39,632 nucleotides of DNA from NCBI GenBank assembly GCA_014730115.1, contig WJIU01000011.1:1-39632 (forward strand), read 5' to 3'. Within the stretch, counting starts at the first letter, position 1. Each line of letters starts with the position of its first letter. Below the pieces are notes generated by a model. The model had not been told where the DNA came from. It saw only the letters and a program-made list of their open reading frames with translations, and ran no database searches. Positions 7,885 through 16,032 of the stretch are shown here, in pieces. The stretch is from Microcaldota archaeon. Its GTDB lineage: Archaea; Micrarchaeota; Micrarchaeia; Anstonellales; Bilamarchaeaceae. Made by a program: the position numbers and the translations under genes.

Positions 7885-8307
7885 ATGAGCAAGGTATTTA
7901 TTATTCTGGGCCAGATGCCCGAATGCAGGGCTTCTGATTCCCAAGTCGCAGTGCTTTTCGGAACAGAGCACCCCACCGGAAAGCAGCTGAAGTCGATGGG
8001 GTTCGGAAGAATCCACCAGATAGACCAGGCAGAGCCGAAGGACGGCGCCCCGGCCCGGCCAACGTTGTACATGTTTGACCGCTCTCCGGCTGCCGGCGAG
8101 GTCAAAGTGGCAGAGGTTCTGATGTCCGGGAAAAAGGCTTTTCTGGGAAAGACAGAAGTAAAAAAGGGCGAGCCCCATTCCATAGTTCCTGGTGTCAAGG
8201 GAGAGCTTGCAAAAAGGCTGATGGGCCCGAGAAACGTCCCGGGGATACAGGACTTTCCGAAAAGCAGAGCCAGGCCAACACCGGTCAGAAAGTTTGCCAG
8301 AGCATAA
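7885..8307 (+). CDS. Small basic protein of unknown function
   Basis: I do not recognise this 140-residue protein. It lacks a signal peptide and membrane segments and has one hydrophobic beta strand at the start (V-F-I-I-L-G-Q) and a basic, proline-containing tail (from about residue 125). It reads as a small alpha/beta cytosolic protein; the basic tail could touch nucleic acid, which is a guess. A TATA-like box (7843-7850) and a purine-rich ribosome-binding region (GAGGCAGGAG) precede the ATG. It lies in the same direction between the endonuclease subunit and herA, but has its own promoter. Confidence 0.6.
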   Translation: MSKVFIILGQMPECRASDSQVAVLFGTEHPTGKQLKSMGFGRIHQIDQAEPKDGAPARPTLYMFDRSPAAGEVKVAEVLMSGKKAFLGKTEVKKGEPHSIVPGVKGELAKRLMGPRNVPGIQDFPKSRARPTPVRKFARA

Positions 8308-8337
8308 AATTATTAACCAGGGCAGGCAATAACAGAC

Positions 8338-9846
8338 ATGGATGAGTCGCTGGGCACAATCATAGCATCAGAGGGCACGCCCTCTACGTCTGATTTTTCC
8401 TTTGTTCTAAGAAAACCCGTGAACAAGGGCCAGTATGTGCAGGTCAGCAGGGACAGCGGCCTTTTGTTCGGCTATGTGTCTGAAATAACCAAGGCCAACC
8501 GCTATTTTGAAAGGGCGGAAAGTGTGGCGGAATTTGAAAAGAACTCCGGCATGGAGTCAAATTTTCCCTCCAGCTCCTGGGAGTATGTTATTGCCCTGGT
8601 GAAAACCCTGGGAACTTATCACGACAGCCGCTTCATGAGGGCATTTTCCCCCCCGTCCCCCGGAGACAAAGTTTTCAATGCAGACAACAATGTCCTTCGC
8701 TCTTTCCTTGGTTTTGAAAGCCAGGGCCTTGATCTCGGCTCAATAGAGCATCATGACCTCCCTGCCCGGATTGGCATGACCAGGCTGCTGCAGAAGCACC
8801 TGGCTATCCTTGCCATGAGCGGTGCCGGCAAATCGCATCTTACCAGCGTTCTCCTGGAAGAGCTGCTTGACCGGGAAAAGGAGCAGGGCAGGGTGGCGGT
8901 AATCGTGGTTGACATACACGGGGAGTACGGCGGATTTGCCCATGATGCCGGCTACGGGCAGAGCACCAGGATGATTGACGGCAAAGACATTGCAGTGCCC
9001 CTCCGGAAGGTGAGCCCGGAGATGATTATGGGCTGGATTCCTGGGCTGTCCACTCCCCAGAAGGATGTGCTAAGGCATGTGCTGGTAAAACTGAAAAAGA
9101 ATAATCAGGACAGTGGGGGCTATGGATTCGGTGAACTTGTAAGGGCAATAGATGAGTCTGGGATTTCCAGGGAGGAGGTCAAGCGTGCCCTGAAAAGAAG
9201 CCTGGGCGAGCTTAGAAGATACCGGTTCCTTTCCACAAAAAAGGAAAACCCGCGTTTCATATCAGACATAAAGCCAGGCAGGCTGATGGTCCTTGATTTC
9301 AGCACCATCGATTCATTGAGAAAAAAGCAGATTCTGGTTTCCCTGGTCGCAAGAAAGCTGTTCAACCTGAGAAAAAAAGGCAAGGTTCCCCCCTTCCTCC
9401 TGGTGATAGAGGAATCCCACAACTTTGCCCCGCAGAAGGCGGAGGAGCGGGATGCGGTTTCCAGAAGCATAATCGAGACAGTGGCGCGGGAGGGCCGGAA
9501 ATTCGGTGCATCGCTCTGCCTGGTAAGCCAGAGGCCAGTCAACCTGAGCACCACCGCGCTCAGCCAGTGCAACAGCCACATAATTCTGAGGGTCACCAAC
9601 CCCAACGACCTGGAGCACATCCAGATGAGCTCGGAAGGCATTGATTCAAGGGTGGCCAGAAGCATCACCAGCCTGAGAGTCGGTGAGGCAATCGTGGTGG
9701 GCTCTGCAGTAAATTATCCGGTTTTCATAAGGGTAAGGGACCGGAAATCCGAAAAAAGGGAGAAAGGGGCCCCGCTTCACAGGCAGGCCGTGGATTTTGA
9801 AAGCATCCAGGCAAAGAGGGAAAAGGCCGCCGGGGCCTTCCTCTGA
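8338..9846 (+). CDS. herA: HerA-type hexameric ATPase (HAS-barrel plus FtsK/HerA motor)
   Basis: The 502-residue protein belongs to the HerA/FtsK/VirB4 group of DNA-pumping ATPases. An N-terminal beta (HAS-barrel) part is followed by Walker A as M-S-G-A-G-K-S (G-A-G-K-S about residues 162-166), Walker B-like V-I-V-V-D-I-H-G-E-Y (near 190), a second acidic strand L-L-V-I-E-E-S-H-N-F (near 357), the S-Q-R-P sensor-like loop and the N-P-N-D-L-E-H-I element carrying finger residues. In archaea HerA normally works with the nuclease NurA in DNA end resection with Mre11-Rad50, but no nurA is visible nearby. Related ATPases also drive DNA transfer (CedB, VirB4). A TATA-like box sits 26 nt before the ATG, so the gene is probably transcribed on its own. 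Confidence 0.88.
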   Translation: MDESLGTIIASEGTPSTSDFSFVLRKPVNKGQYVQVSRDSGLLFGYVSEITKANRYFERAESVAEFEKNSGMESNFPSSSWEYVIALVKTLGTYHDSRFMRAFSPPSPGDKVFNADNNVLRSFLGFESQGLDLGSIEHHDLPARIGMTRLLQKHLAILAMSGAGKSHLTSVLLEELLDREKEQGRVAVIVVDIHGEYGGFAHDAGYGQSTRMIDGKDIAVPLRKVSPEMIMGWIPGLSTPQKDVLRHVLVKLKKNNQDSGGYGFGELVRAIDESGISREEVKRALKRSLGELRRYRFLSTKKENPRFISDIKPGRLMVLDFSTIDSLRKKQILVSLVARKLFNLRKKGKVPPFLLVIEESHNFAPQKAEERDAVSRSIIETVAREGRKFGASLCLVSQRPVNLSTTALSQCNSHIILRVTNPNDLEHIQMSSEGIDSRVARSITSLRVGEAIVVGSAVNYPVFIRVRDRKSEKREKGAPLHRQAVDFESIQAKREKAAGAFL

Positions 9847-9887
9847 CAGGTAGTCATCTTTTTATTTATTAGGAGGGATAAAAGGGC

Positions 9888-10694
9888 ATGATTGGCAGGA
9901 TTTCAGGTCTTTTGCTTGTTCTGGCTTCCCTATCATTTGCCATAACCGTGGTGTCCCCCATTGATGTCGGCGTTCAGGAGAATGACACCCTGGACCTGGG
10001 AACCATCGGTCCGGGACAGACGGTTTCTGTCCTGGTTGACCCGATTGTCACTACCGGCGGAATCCATGGAATAGGCGGAACCTACGACCTTGCGGTTGCG
10101 GAAGACCTCCCCAGAAGATGGAAATCCCAACCGAGCAAATTGTACCAGAATCCCCTCCAGGTCACCATTACTGCAGACCCTGACGCAGAGCCGGGCAACT
10201 ACACCGCCAGGATAAAGGTGATTGACGAGTACAACGGCGAGGAGCTGGGCAATGTAACATTCAATGTAAAGGTCAGGGTTACCTATGATGTGATGGATTT
10301 TGACGTTTCCCCGGAGCACCGGGTTGCAGGCCCGGGACAGCCTGCCCGCTTCAAGATAACTATCCTCAACAAGGCATCTACCGGCGACGTTTTCCAGGTG
10401 AGTGCGGAAGGGGCAAGAAAATGGGAATTCAAGAAGCCGGTCTTTGTTCCTGCCAAGACATCCAAGACAATATACTATGAGATTGTTGGCTCGGAAGAAG
10501 AAGAATATCGCTCCACAGTTAAGGTGATATCGCTGGCCAGCGACAAAATATATGACGAGAAAAACGTTTCAGTCTCAGTGCAGTCCAACCTTTTCGGCGA
10601 TTACAAGGCAACCAACAACGGAGTCATCATATTCCCGATATTCGAGCTTTCCATCCATTCCCTGGCTGGTCTGATTTCCAACCTTCTCAATTAG
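9888..10694 (+). CDS. Secreted protein with two Ig-like (NEW3/COG1470-like) domains
   Basis: The 268-residue protein has a signal peptide (residues 1-18) and two beta-sandwich stretches, about 20-125 and 130-235. The first carries A-E-P-G-N-Y-T-A-R-I-K-V and the second G-P-G-Q-P-A-R-F-K-I-T-I-L-N-K, typical of archaeal surface Ig-like modules. Near the C-terminus is a moderately hydrophobic stretch (about 245-268) that may be a weak anchor or an amphipathic helix. It should lie outside the membrane. The specific role is unknown. A TATA-like box (9861-9869) is about 24 nt before the ATG. Confidence 0.7.
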   Translation: MIGRISGLLLVLASLSFAITVVSPIDVGVQENDTLDLGTIGPGQTVSVLVDPIVTTGGIHGIGGTYDLAVAEDLPRRWKSQPSKLYQNPLQVTITADPDAEPGNYTARIKVIDEYNGEELGNVTFNVKVRVTYDVMDFDVSPEHRVAGPGQPARFKITILNKASTGDVFQVSAEGARKWEFKKPVFVPAKTSKTIYYEIVGSEEEEYRSTVKVISLASDKIYDEKNVSVSVQSNLFGDYKATNNGVIIFPIFELSIHSLAGLISNLLN

Positions 10695-10726
10695 CACTTT
10701 AAATCCGTGTGGCCAATTCTAATTCT

Positions 10727-12259
10727 ATGGAAAAAAGGGAGGCCATTGATTTCATAGTGGGCAGGCTTAGTGCAGGCGAAACTGGCCTGGAGCAGATAAA
10801 GCGGGAGGCCAGCAAACGGTACAATGTGCCCCGGATGGTCAGGAACCCGGAAATTCTGGCGGCATTTCCCGAAGACAGGCTTACCCCTGAGATCAGTAGG
10901 CTCCTGATAAAAAAGCCCCGGAAAACTGCGTCCGGCGTCACCCCAGTGGCAGTTATGGTAAAGCCCCAGGGCTCGTGCCGGCACAATTGCGTGTACTGCC
11001 CCTATACCGGCCTTGCGGCAAAGAGCTATGTGGGCTATGAGCCTGCTGCGCTCAGAGGGAGGCAGTATGGCTTTGACCCTTATCTTCAGTCTCTCAACCG
11101 CACCAACCAGTACAGGGGGGGCGGCCATGCAACAGACAAGTGCGAAGTAATTGTTATGGGAGGCACCTTCCTGGGCATGAGGCCCTCCTACAGGGAGTGG
11201 TTCATAAAAGGAGTCTATGAAGGGCTAAACGGCGAAAGGTCTTCCTCCCTTGATGAAGCAATGAGAAAAAACGAAAACTCTCCCAGGCGTGCGATAGGTC
11301 TCACCATAGAAACCCGTCCCGATATGTGCTCCCCCTTTATTGATGAAATGCTTGGCTATGGGGCCACCAGAGTAGAGCTGGGGGTGCAGCATGCTGACGA
11401 CAGCATATACCGGACAATCAGGAGAGGGCATACCGTGGAGGACGTGGTTCAGGCCACAAGAAACCTGAAGAATGCAGGGTTCAAGGTGCTCTACCACATA
11501 ATGCCCGGCCTTCCCGGTGCAGGCCCGGAAAAGGACATTCAGGCAGTCCGGAAGCTATTCCAGGATGAATGTTTCCGCCCGGACATGCTCAAGATTTACC
11601 CGACCCTTGTGGTGGGCGGAACCATCCTGAAGCAGTGGGTGGACCAGGGGAAATACCGGCCGTATTCATCTGAAGAAGCTGCTGAAATAATATCTGAGTT
11701 CTACCGGCATGTGCCTGAATATGTGAGGGTGATGCGCATCCAGCGGGACATCCCCGCCGGCAGGATAAGCTTGGGCGTGACAAAAAGCAACCTCAGGGAG
11801 CTGGTGGAGGAAAAAGTCCGGGAAAAGAGCATAAATCCAAGAGAAATAAGATACCGCGAGGTAAGAGGCAACCGGCCGGATATTGACTCGTTTTCACTGA
11901 GGCGCAGGCATTACCTTGCCAGCCGGGGGAAGGAGTCATTCCTTTTTTTTGAAAACCAGGAGGGCCTAATCGCAGGATTTCTCAGGCTCAGGCTTCCGGA
12001 GGAAAGCACCCGGCAGGACATTGACCGGGACTGCGCACTTGTAAGAGAGCTTCATGTATACGGCCCTGAGGCTCCCATAAGCTGCAAAGGGGAATTCCAG
12101 CACCACGGCCTTGGTTCCAGGCTGCTGAAGGAAGCTGAAGCCGTTGCCTTGGAATCAGGCAGAAAAAGAATGCTGATAATAAGCGGTGTGGGTGCAAGAG
12201 GTTACTACCGCAGGCACGGGTATAGCCTTTCCGGGCCCTATATGGCAAAGCCCCTATGA
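10727..12259 (+). CDS. elp3: tRNA uridine(34) acetyltransferase, Elp3 (radical SAM plus GNAT)
   Basis: Elp3 uses an iron-sulfur radical SAM core and a GNAT domain to build carboxymethyl-type modifications at U34 of tRNA. The 510-residue protein has the cluster cysteines C84, C88 and C91 in C-R-H-N-C-V-Y-C, the core strands M-G-G-T-F and E-T-R-P-D, H-I-M-P-G-L-P-G, and a C-terminal GNAT part with E-L-H-V-Y-G, Q-H-H-G-L-G-S-R-L-L and the terminal Y-Y-R-R-H-G-Y...G-P-Y-M. The ATG at 10727 is chosen over an in-frame GTG at 10709 because TTTAAA lies 26 nt before it. From memory, archaeal Elp3 cysteine spacing is CX4CX2C; here it is CX3CX2C. The stop overlaps that of the convergent coiled-coil gene by 6 bp. 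Confidence 0.93.
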   Translation: MEKREAIDFIVGRLSAGETGLEQIKREASKRYNVPRMVRNPEILAAFPEDRLTPEISRLLIKKPRKTASGVTPVAVMVKPQGSCRHNCVYCPYTGLAAKSYVGYEPAALRGRQYGFDPYLQSLNRTNQYRGGGHATDKCEVIVMGGTFLGMRPSYREWFIKGVYEGLNGERSSSLDEAMRKNENSPRRAIGLTIETRPDMCSPFIDEMLGYGATRVELGVQHADDSIYRTIRRGHTVEDVVQATRNLKNAGFKVLYHIMPGLPGAGPEKDIQAVRKLFQDECFRPDMLKIYPTLVVGGTILKQWVDQGKYRPYSSEEAAEIISEFYRHVPEYVRVMRIQRDIPAGRISLGVTKSNLRELVEEKVREKSINPREIRYREVRGNRPDIDSFSLRRRHYLASRGKESFLFFENQEGLIAGFLRLRLPEESTRQDIDRDCALVRELHVYGPEAPISCKGEFQHHGLGSRLLKEAEAVALESGRKRMLIISGVGARGYYRRHGYSLSGPYMAKPL

Positions 12260-13063
12260 CCGGACCAGCAGTTTCTCCTCTTCGTTGAAGCTTTGCAAAA
12301 GCTCGTCCTTTTTCTTTAAAAGTTCCAGATATTCGCTCTGAAGCATTTCAAATGCTTTTTCCTCCTCTTCAGTGAAGTTCTTTACGTATCTCTCTGCATT
12401 TTTGAGCTGTATTTTGGAATTTATGTCCTTAATCTTACTGAGGATTTCATCAAGCTGTTCCTTTGCCTCTTCGGATACCCATACTGTCCGGTCCGGCATT
12501 TCAAGCCTGATTTCTTTCAGGAAACCTCCATTGCCGGGCAGAATTTCATCTTCTTTTGCAGAACATTCAATCCCGCAGCGCCTCATGAAACGGGCAAGCT
12601 TTTCCCTTGCCTCTTTTTCAAGGGTGGAAACCTTTATAGGCTGCTTCAAAGACCCTGACCTCACTACCTTCTCTATCCCGCCTTTTTCTTCGTCGCTCAG
12701 CATCGAGGTCACTACGGAAAGCTTGGCTATCTCCAGCCGGTTCTTGAAGTTTTCCTTGATAATCTCCCCCCGCTCTGCCAGTACTTCGTAAGCCTCGCCG
12801 CTCCTGGTGGAAACCGCACTCCTGAGCTCTTCGGGGGAGAAGCTGCCGAGCCTTTCGGAAAGCCTGTCCAGCTCATCCTTGTTGGGAACAAGAACCTTTA
12901 CCCCTGTTTCTTCTGCATTCTTTTTTAGTTCCTGGAGGTAGCCCTGAAGTTCCTGCTCCTGCTCGGGGTTTTCCTCCCCGAATACCTTTTTCTTGAATTC
13001 CAGCTCAGCCTTTCTTTTTTCTAGCTCTATAAGCCGGGCTATATCCTTTACGCTTGTTTCCAT
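12254..13063 (-). CDS. Cytosolic coiled-coil protein, unknown function
   Basis: The 269-residue, highly charged protein is dominated by Glu/Lys-rich heptads at both ends (about residues 10-75 and 200-265), with a smaller globular middle containing R-R-C-G-I-E-C. There is no signal peptide or membrane segment. I do not recognise the family. Its start lies 59 bp inside the end of the upstream protease gene in another frame; the strong AAGGAG seven bases before the ATG supports this start, so the overlap seems real and the pair is translationally linked. That suggests a cytoplasmic partner or regulator of the membrane protease, which is inference. Confidence 0.7.
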   Translation of the reverse strand: METSVKDIARLIELEKRKAELEFKKKVFGEENPEQEQELQGYLQELKKNAEETGVKVLVPNKDELDRLSERLGSFSPEELRSAVSTRSGEAYEVLAERGEIIKENFKNRLEIAKLSVVTSMLSDEEKGGIEKVVRSGSLKQPIKVSTLEKEAREKLARFMRRCGIECSAKEDEILPGNGGFLKEIRLEMPDRTVWVSEEAKEQLDEILSKIKDINSKIQLKNAERYVKNFTEEEEKAFEMLQSEYLELLKKKDELLQSFNEEEKLLVRS

Positions 13064-14690
13064 ATGCTCTCCTTAGTAAGACTATTACGATAACAAATAA
13101 AAACACTGAGATGAGCAGGACAGCTGCAAGCATCAGGTCGGTTTCATCCCCCTGTGGGGATGCAGGCCGGATAAGCGCTTTCATTTCCAGGGATGCATTC
13201 TCAAGCCCTTCAGCATATCTGAGGGTCTGGTACGCTGCCGCCGTTTCATTCAGCTCATAAAGATAAGCTGCATGGGAATGGTAGACGTTTCCCCAGAGGG
13301 TATTCTTCTCTTCCTGAAGCATCTCGTAGACCAGCCCGCCGCTTATGTTGTTTTCCATGAGGTCCTTTTCGGCATTTTCCATCTCAATTACAAAAACAGC
13401 ATCAAATACAGCGGCTCCGTACCTTCCGTCGTCGTAAGAGCCGGATGCAATCTTCAGCCTGGACCCGGTGTCCGGTGCGGTGGTGCCGGTCTGGCGTGCC
13501 TGCTCCAGCTTTCTTTCGGCCAGACCCTTCCAGGCACTTTCATTGATTGGCGTTCCTCCCTCCGGCGCTGCCGAAACAAGGGAATCTGCCACATTGCACC
13601 AGGCATCCCCGTACATGAGCTCATGGTAGGCCACATACTTCTCATCAGTCAGCATTATGTCCTCGGTTTCTACGGTGTCAAGCTGGTTCCAGGCCCAGGC
13701 CCTGCGGAGGTCCGAACCCACCACCCATTCAAAGTTTTCATCAGTGAGTGCCGGCCTTTCAATTCCTGTCAGGCATACTCCGGCCTCTCCTTTCTTGCGG
13801 GGGAGGTCAGCCCTGCCCCTGATAATCACTGCAATCGTGGAGACGTCAATGTAATTGAGGAATGCCTCGTTTGCAGAGCTGAAAACGTATCCCTGCTCCA
13901 GAAGGGCATTCTGCCTTTTCACTTCGTTTTCAAAAAACTCCTTTACTTTTACCGTTTCATTGTCCTCGGGGATTAACGAGGCAACCTCCTCGTTTTCAAG
14001 GACAATCATTCTTCTTGCAACCGGAATGAAAGAAGATAGTCCGGAGGCGTTGTAGTCATTAAGCTCGGGGATTTCCCTCATCCTGGCTTCTATTGGCTCC
14101 TGCTCTATGCTTTTGTTCTCAAACATGAACCCGATAATTTCATTTACATTCTCCGCCTCCAGAATCTCAAGCTCCTGGTCCAGGTTTCTCAGCAGGAGCA
14201 TTTCATAGAAGTTTCCCCTGGGCATGATAAAATAATCCGCACCCACCAGGGATGCGCTTCTTGCCTTTTCATATACGCCGCCTACCGGTCCCACCCTGCC
14301 CAGGGAATTCACGGTTCCGGTTATGATTGTGTCTTTTCTCATGCTCTGGTTTGTGAGCAGAGAGTAGGTCATAACAGTGAATGCAGCGCCGCCGGAAGGC
14401 CCCTCTATGTATCCGGCATCGTCATTTATTCTGAAAAGCACGTTGCATTCCCGTTCCTCTCCTGAGGCAAGGTAGGCATAGTCCACTGCCCGCTGAATGG
14501 ACTGCTGGGTGCTTGATGCAGTGTAGGGGTATGCAGTCAGGTAGGCATCCCCGCTTCCCGGCATTAGGCTTACCGAGATGTTTATCAGCCCGCCGCCGTT
14601 TCCAACCACGGCGGGCACATACCGGGAAACAATGCCCTCGCATGCAAAAGCTGCTGACAGTAACAGAAATGCAAAAAGCAAAATGCGCAT
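13005..14690 (-). CDS. Secreted, membrane-anchored Lon-type (S16) serine protease, COG1750-like
   Basis: The 561-residue protein begins with a signal peptide (about 1-16) and continues into a Lon-type proteolytic domain without an AAA+ motor. The catalytic dyad is visible: S99 in E-G-P-S-G-G-A-A and K142 in V-G-G-V-Y-E-K-A. A long, mostly helical and Asp/Glu-rich region (about 200-515) follows, then one membrane helix (about 517-538) and a basic tail. It should therefore cut proteins on the outer face of the membrane, ATP-independently, for example in maturation or quality control of surface proteins. The gene diverges from the LarE-like gene, sharing an AT-rich promoter element 25 nt before its ATG, and is followed by the overlapping coiled-coil gene. 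Confidence 0.88.
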   Translation of the reverse strand: MRILLFAFLLLSAAFACEGIVSRYVPAVVGNGGGLINISVSLMPGSGDAYLTAYPYTASSTQQSIQRAVDYAYLASGEERECNVLFRINDDAGYIEGPSGGAAFTVMTYSLLTNQSMRKDTIITGTVNSLGRVGPVGGVYEKARSASLVGADYFIMPRGNFYEMLLLRNLDQELEILEAENVNEIIGFMFENKSIEQEPIEARMREIPELNDYNASGLSSFIPVARRMIVLENEEVASLIPEDNETVKVKEFFENEVKRQNALLEQGYVFSSANEAFLNYIDVSTIAVIIRGRADLPRKKGEAGVCLTGIERPALTDENFEWVVGSDLRRAWAWNQLDTVETEDIMLTDEKYVAYHELMYGDAWCNVADSLVSAAPEGGTPINESAWKGLAERKLEQARQTGTTAPDTGSRLKIASGSYDDGRYGAAVFDAVFVIEMENAEKDLMENNISGGLVYEMLQEEKNTLWGNVYHSHAAYLYELNETAAAYQTLRYAEGLENASLEMKALIRPASPQGDETDLMLAAVLLISVFLFVIVIVLLRRAYGNKRKGYSPAYRARKKKG

Positions 14691-14710
14691 GGCCTTCTCT
14701 CTCGTAGCAG

Positions 14711-14720
14711 ATTAATAAAC
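14711..14720. promoter_or_regulatory. Shared bidirectional TATA element (Lon-type protease / LarE-like gene)
   Basis: ATTAATAAAC is centred 25 nt before the protease ATG on the minus strand and about 27 nt before the LarE-like ATG on the plus strand. It is the same arrangement as between rnhA and the PH-domain gene. Confidence 0.55.
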
Positions 14721-14741
14721 GTATTTGCTTATCAATATTCC

Positions 14742-15464
14742 ATGGATGAATCCCCTGAGCGCAAGCTTGAAAAATTAAGGAAAAAGGTAAGAAGCCTGAA
14801 TAGCGCAGTTATCGCATATTCAGGCGGTGTGGACAGCACCCTGCTTCTCCGCATCTGCCGCGAGGAGCTTGGGAAAAACGCAGTTGCAGTGACTGTACTT
14901 CCACCCGATTATCCGGAGGAAGAGCTTGTTGTCGCCAGGAGGATTGCAAGAATTATCGGCGTTCTCCACATAGTGGAGCGCTTGGAAGAAGGGGGCATTG
15001 TTTCCAGGGACAGCAAAGCCCATGACAGGCTCAGAAAAGTTGCAAGGAAGATGGAGATGGACAATGTCCTGAACGGCTCTCATCGCGATGATTCTGCCAA
15101 TCATTCCCAAAGCCTTGCTGCAGCCAGAAAGTCGGGTCTGCAGAGCCCTTTGCTGGACTCCGGGCTCACCAAATCAGAAATAAGGCTTCTGGCAAAGATG
15201 CTTGGCCTTCCCAACTGGAACAAGACAAGTTCCTCCAGGCCCAGGAAAATCATGGACAGGGGAAAAGATGAGAGACTGGGAAAGGCCCAGGGGATAGTTG
15301 AAAAGCTGGGAGCAAAAAAAGCGATGGTGTTGGCAGAAGGAAGCAGGCTGTATGTCAGTGCAGGGCGCAGGGAAGTTGTGGGGCTTGCCCGGCACCTGCT
15401 CGCATTAAAAAGAAGAATGAAGCCACTGGGATTCACCGAAGTGGTTCTCAGCCTAGCCTCTTGA
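14742..15464 (+). CDS. PP-loop ATP pyrophosphatase, LarE-like, lacking the sacrificial cysteine
   Basis: The 240-residue protein has the PP-loop S-G-G-V-D-S (residues 27-32), which activates a substrate as an adenylate, and the later elements N-G-S-H-R-D-D, L-Q-S-P-L-L-D-S and L-T-K-S-E-I-R-L-L-A of the LarE / ExsB-like family. LarE makes the nickel-pincer cofactor and normally gives up the sulfur of a cysteine in K-P-x-x-x-C-L-x-S-R. Here the matching place reads K-T-S-S-S-R (161-166), with no cysteine, and the following segment is shortened. Sulfur would have to come from elsewhere, or the protein does another adenylation-driven reaction. No larB or larC is seen. The 3' end overlaps the convergent GNAT-like gene by 17 bp. 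Confidence 0.75.
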   Translation: MDESPERKLEKLRKKVRSLNSAVIAYSGGVDSTLLLRICREELGKNAVAVTVLPPDYPEEELVVARRIARIIGVLHIVERLEEGGIVSRDSKAHDRLRKVARKMEMDNVLNGSHRDDSANHSQSLAAARKSGLQSPLLDSGLTKSEIRLLAKMLGLPNWNKTSSSRPRKIMDRGKDERLGKAQGIVEKLGAKKAMVLAEGSRLYVSAGRREVVGLARHLLALKRRMKPLGFTEVVLSLAS

Positions 15465-16026
15465 AAGCAAGGATTCCCCGGTCGGTCCGGTGAAATTCAT
15501 ACTCTTCCGAAAGGTAAAGCTTTTCCAGCTGGCTTCCTGCTTCGCGGATGTAATCAGAGACGTTCCCCTTGGGAATGTCCTCGTACAGGTATCCTATTGC
15601 ATACTTGAACCCTGACTTTCCGGCTTCCTTTTCCCTTTCCTTGAGAAGAATCCTCCTGATGCCCCTCCCCTCATACGCGAGCAGAACGGCCGGGTCTTCC
15701 AGATAAAGGGCGTTGGGCTCTCCACTGGTTATAGTCATGGTCTCCACATCCAGCCTTGCCGGCCAGGAGAGGCCTACGCCGATTATAAGCCGGTTTACGG
15801 TGGCTCCGTAGCTTTTATTGTAGTCTACGATGCTTTTTACCTCTCCTTCGGAGACGTCAAAAGCGCACCGTTTCATTACCTTTACAGCCTCTTCAATATC
15901 TTCGTCCTCAAGCTTTTTGACTTCAACCTGGTCCTCATCAAGGATATGGAGGAACTTTGGCTTTACACCTTCGTCGGCATCCTCCTGCTTTTTTTCCTCT
16001 TTCTTTTCATGCTTGAAGGACTCCAT
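15448..16026 (-). CDS. GNAT-like acetyltransferase fold protein, last gene of the membrane-complex operon
   Basis: The 192-residue protein has a Lys/Glu-rich disordered start (1-25) and then an alpha/beta domain with the GNAT motif-A-like stretch E-G-R-G-I-R-R-I-L-L-K-E-R (about 120), which in GNAT enzymes binds acetyl-CoA pyrophosphate. The N-terminal helices (E-E-A-V-K-V-M-K-R-C-A-F) fit the GNAT acceptor side. Substrate unknown. It starts 6 bases after the stop of the zinc-ribbon gene, with GAGGG ahead of the ATG, so it belongs to the long operon that begins at 27906. It may modify a component of the membrane complex; alternatively the position is incidental. Confidence 0.6.
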   Translation of the reverse strand: MESFKHEKKEEKKQEDADEGVKPKFLHILDEDQVEVKKLEDEDIEEAVKVMKRCAFDVSEGEVKSIVDYNKSYGATVNRLIIGVGLSWPARLDVETMTITSGEPNALYLEDPAVLLAYEGRGIRRILLKEREKEAGKSGFKYAIGYLYEDIPKGNVSDYIREAGSQLEKLYLSEEYEFHRTDRGILAFKRLG

Positions 16027-16032
16027 AAACCC

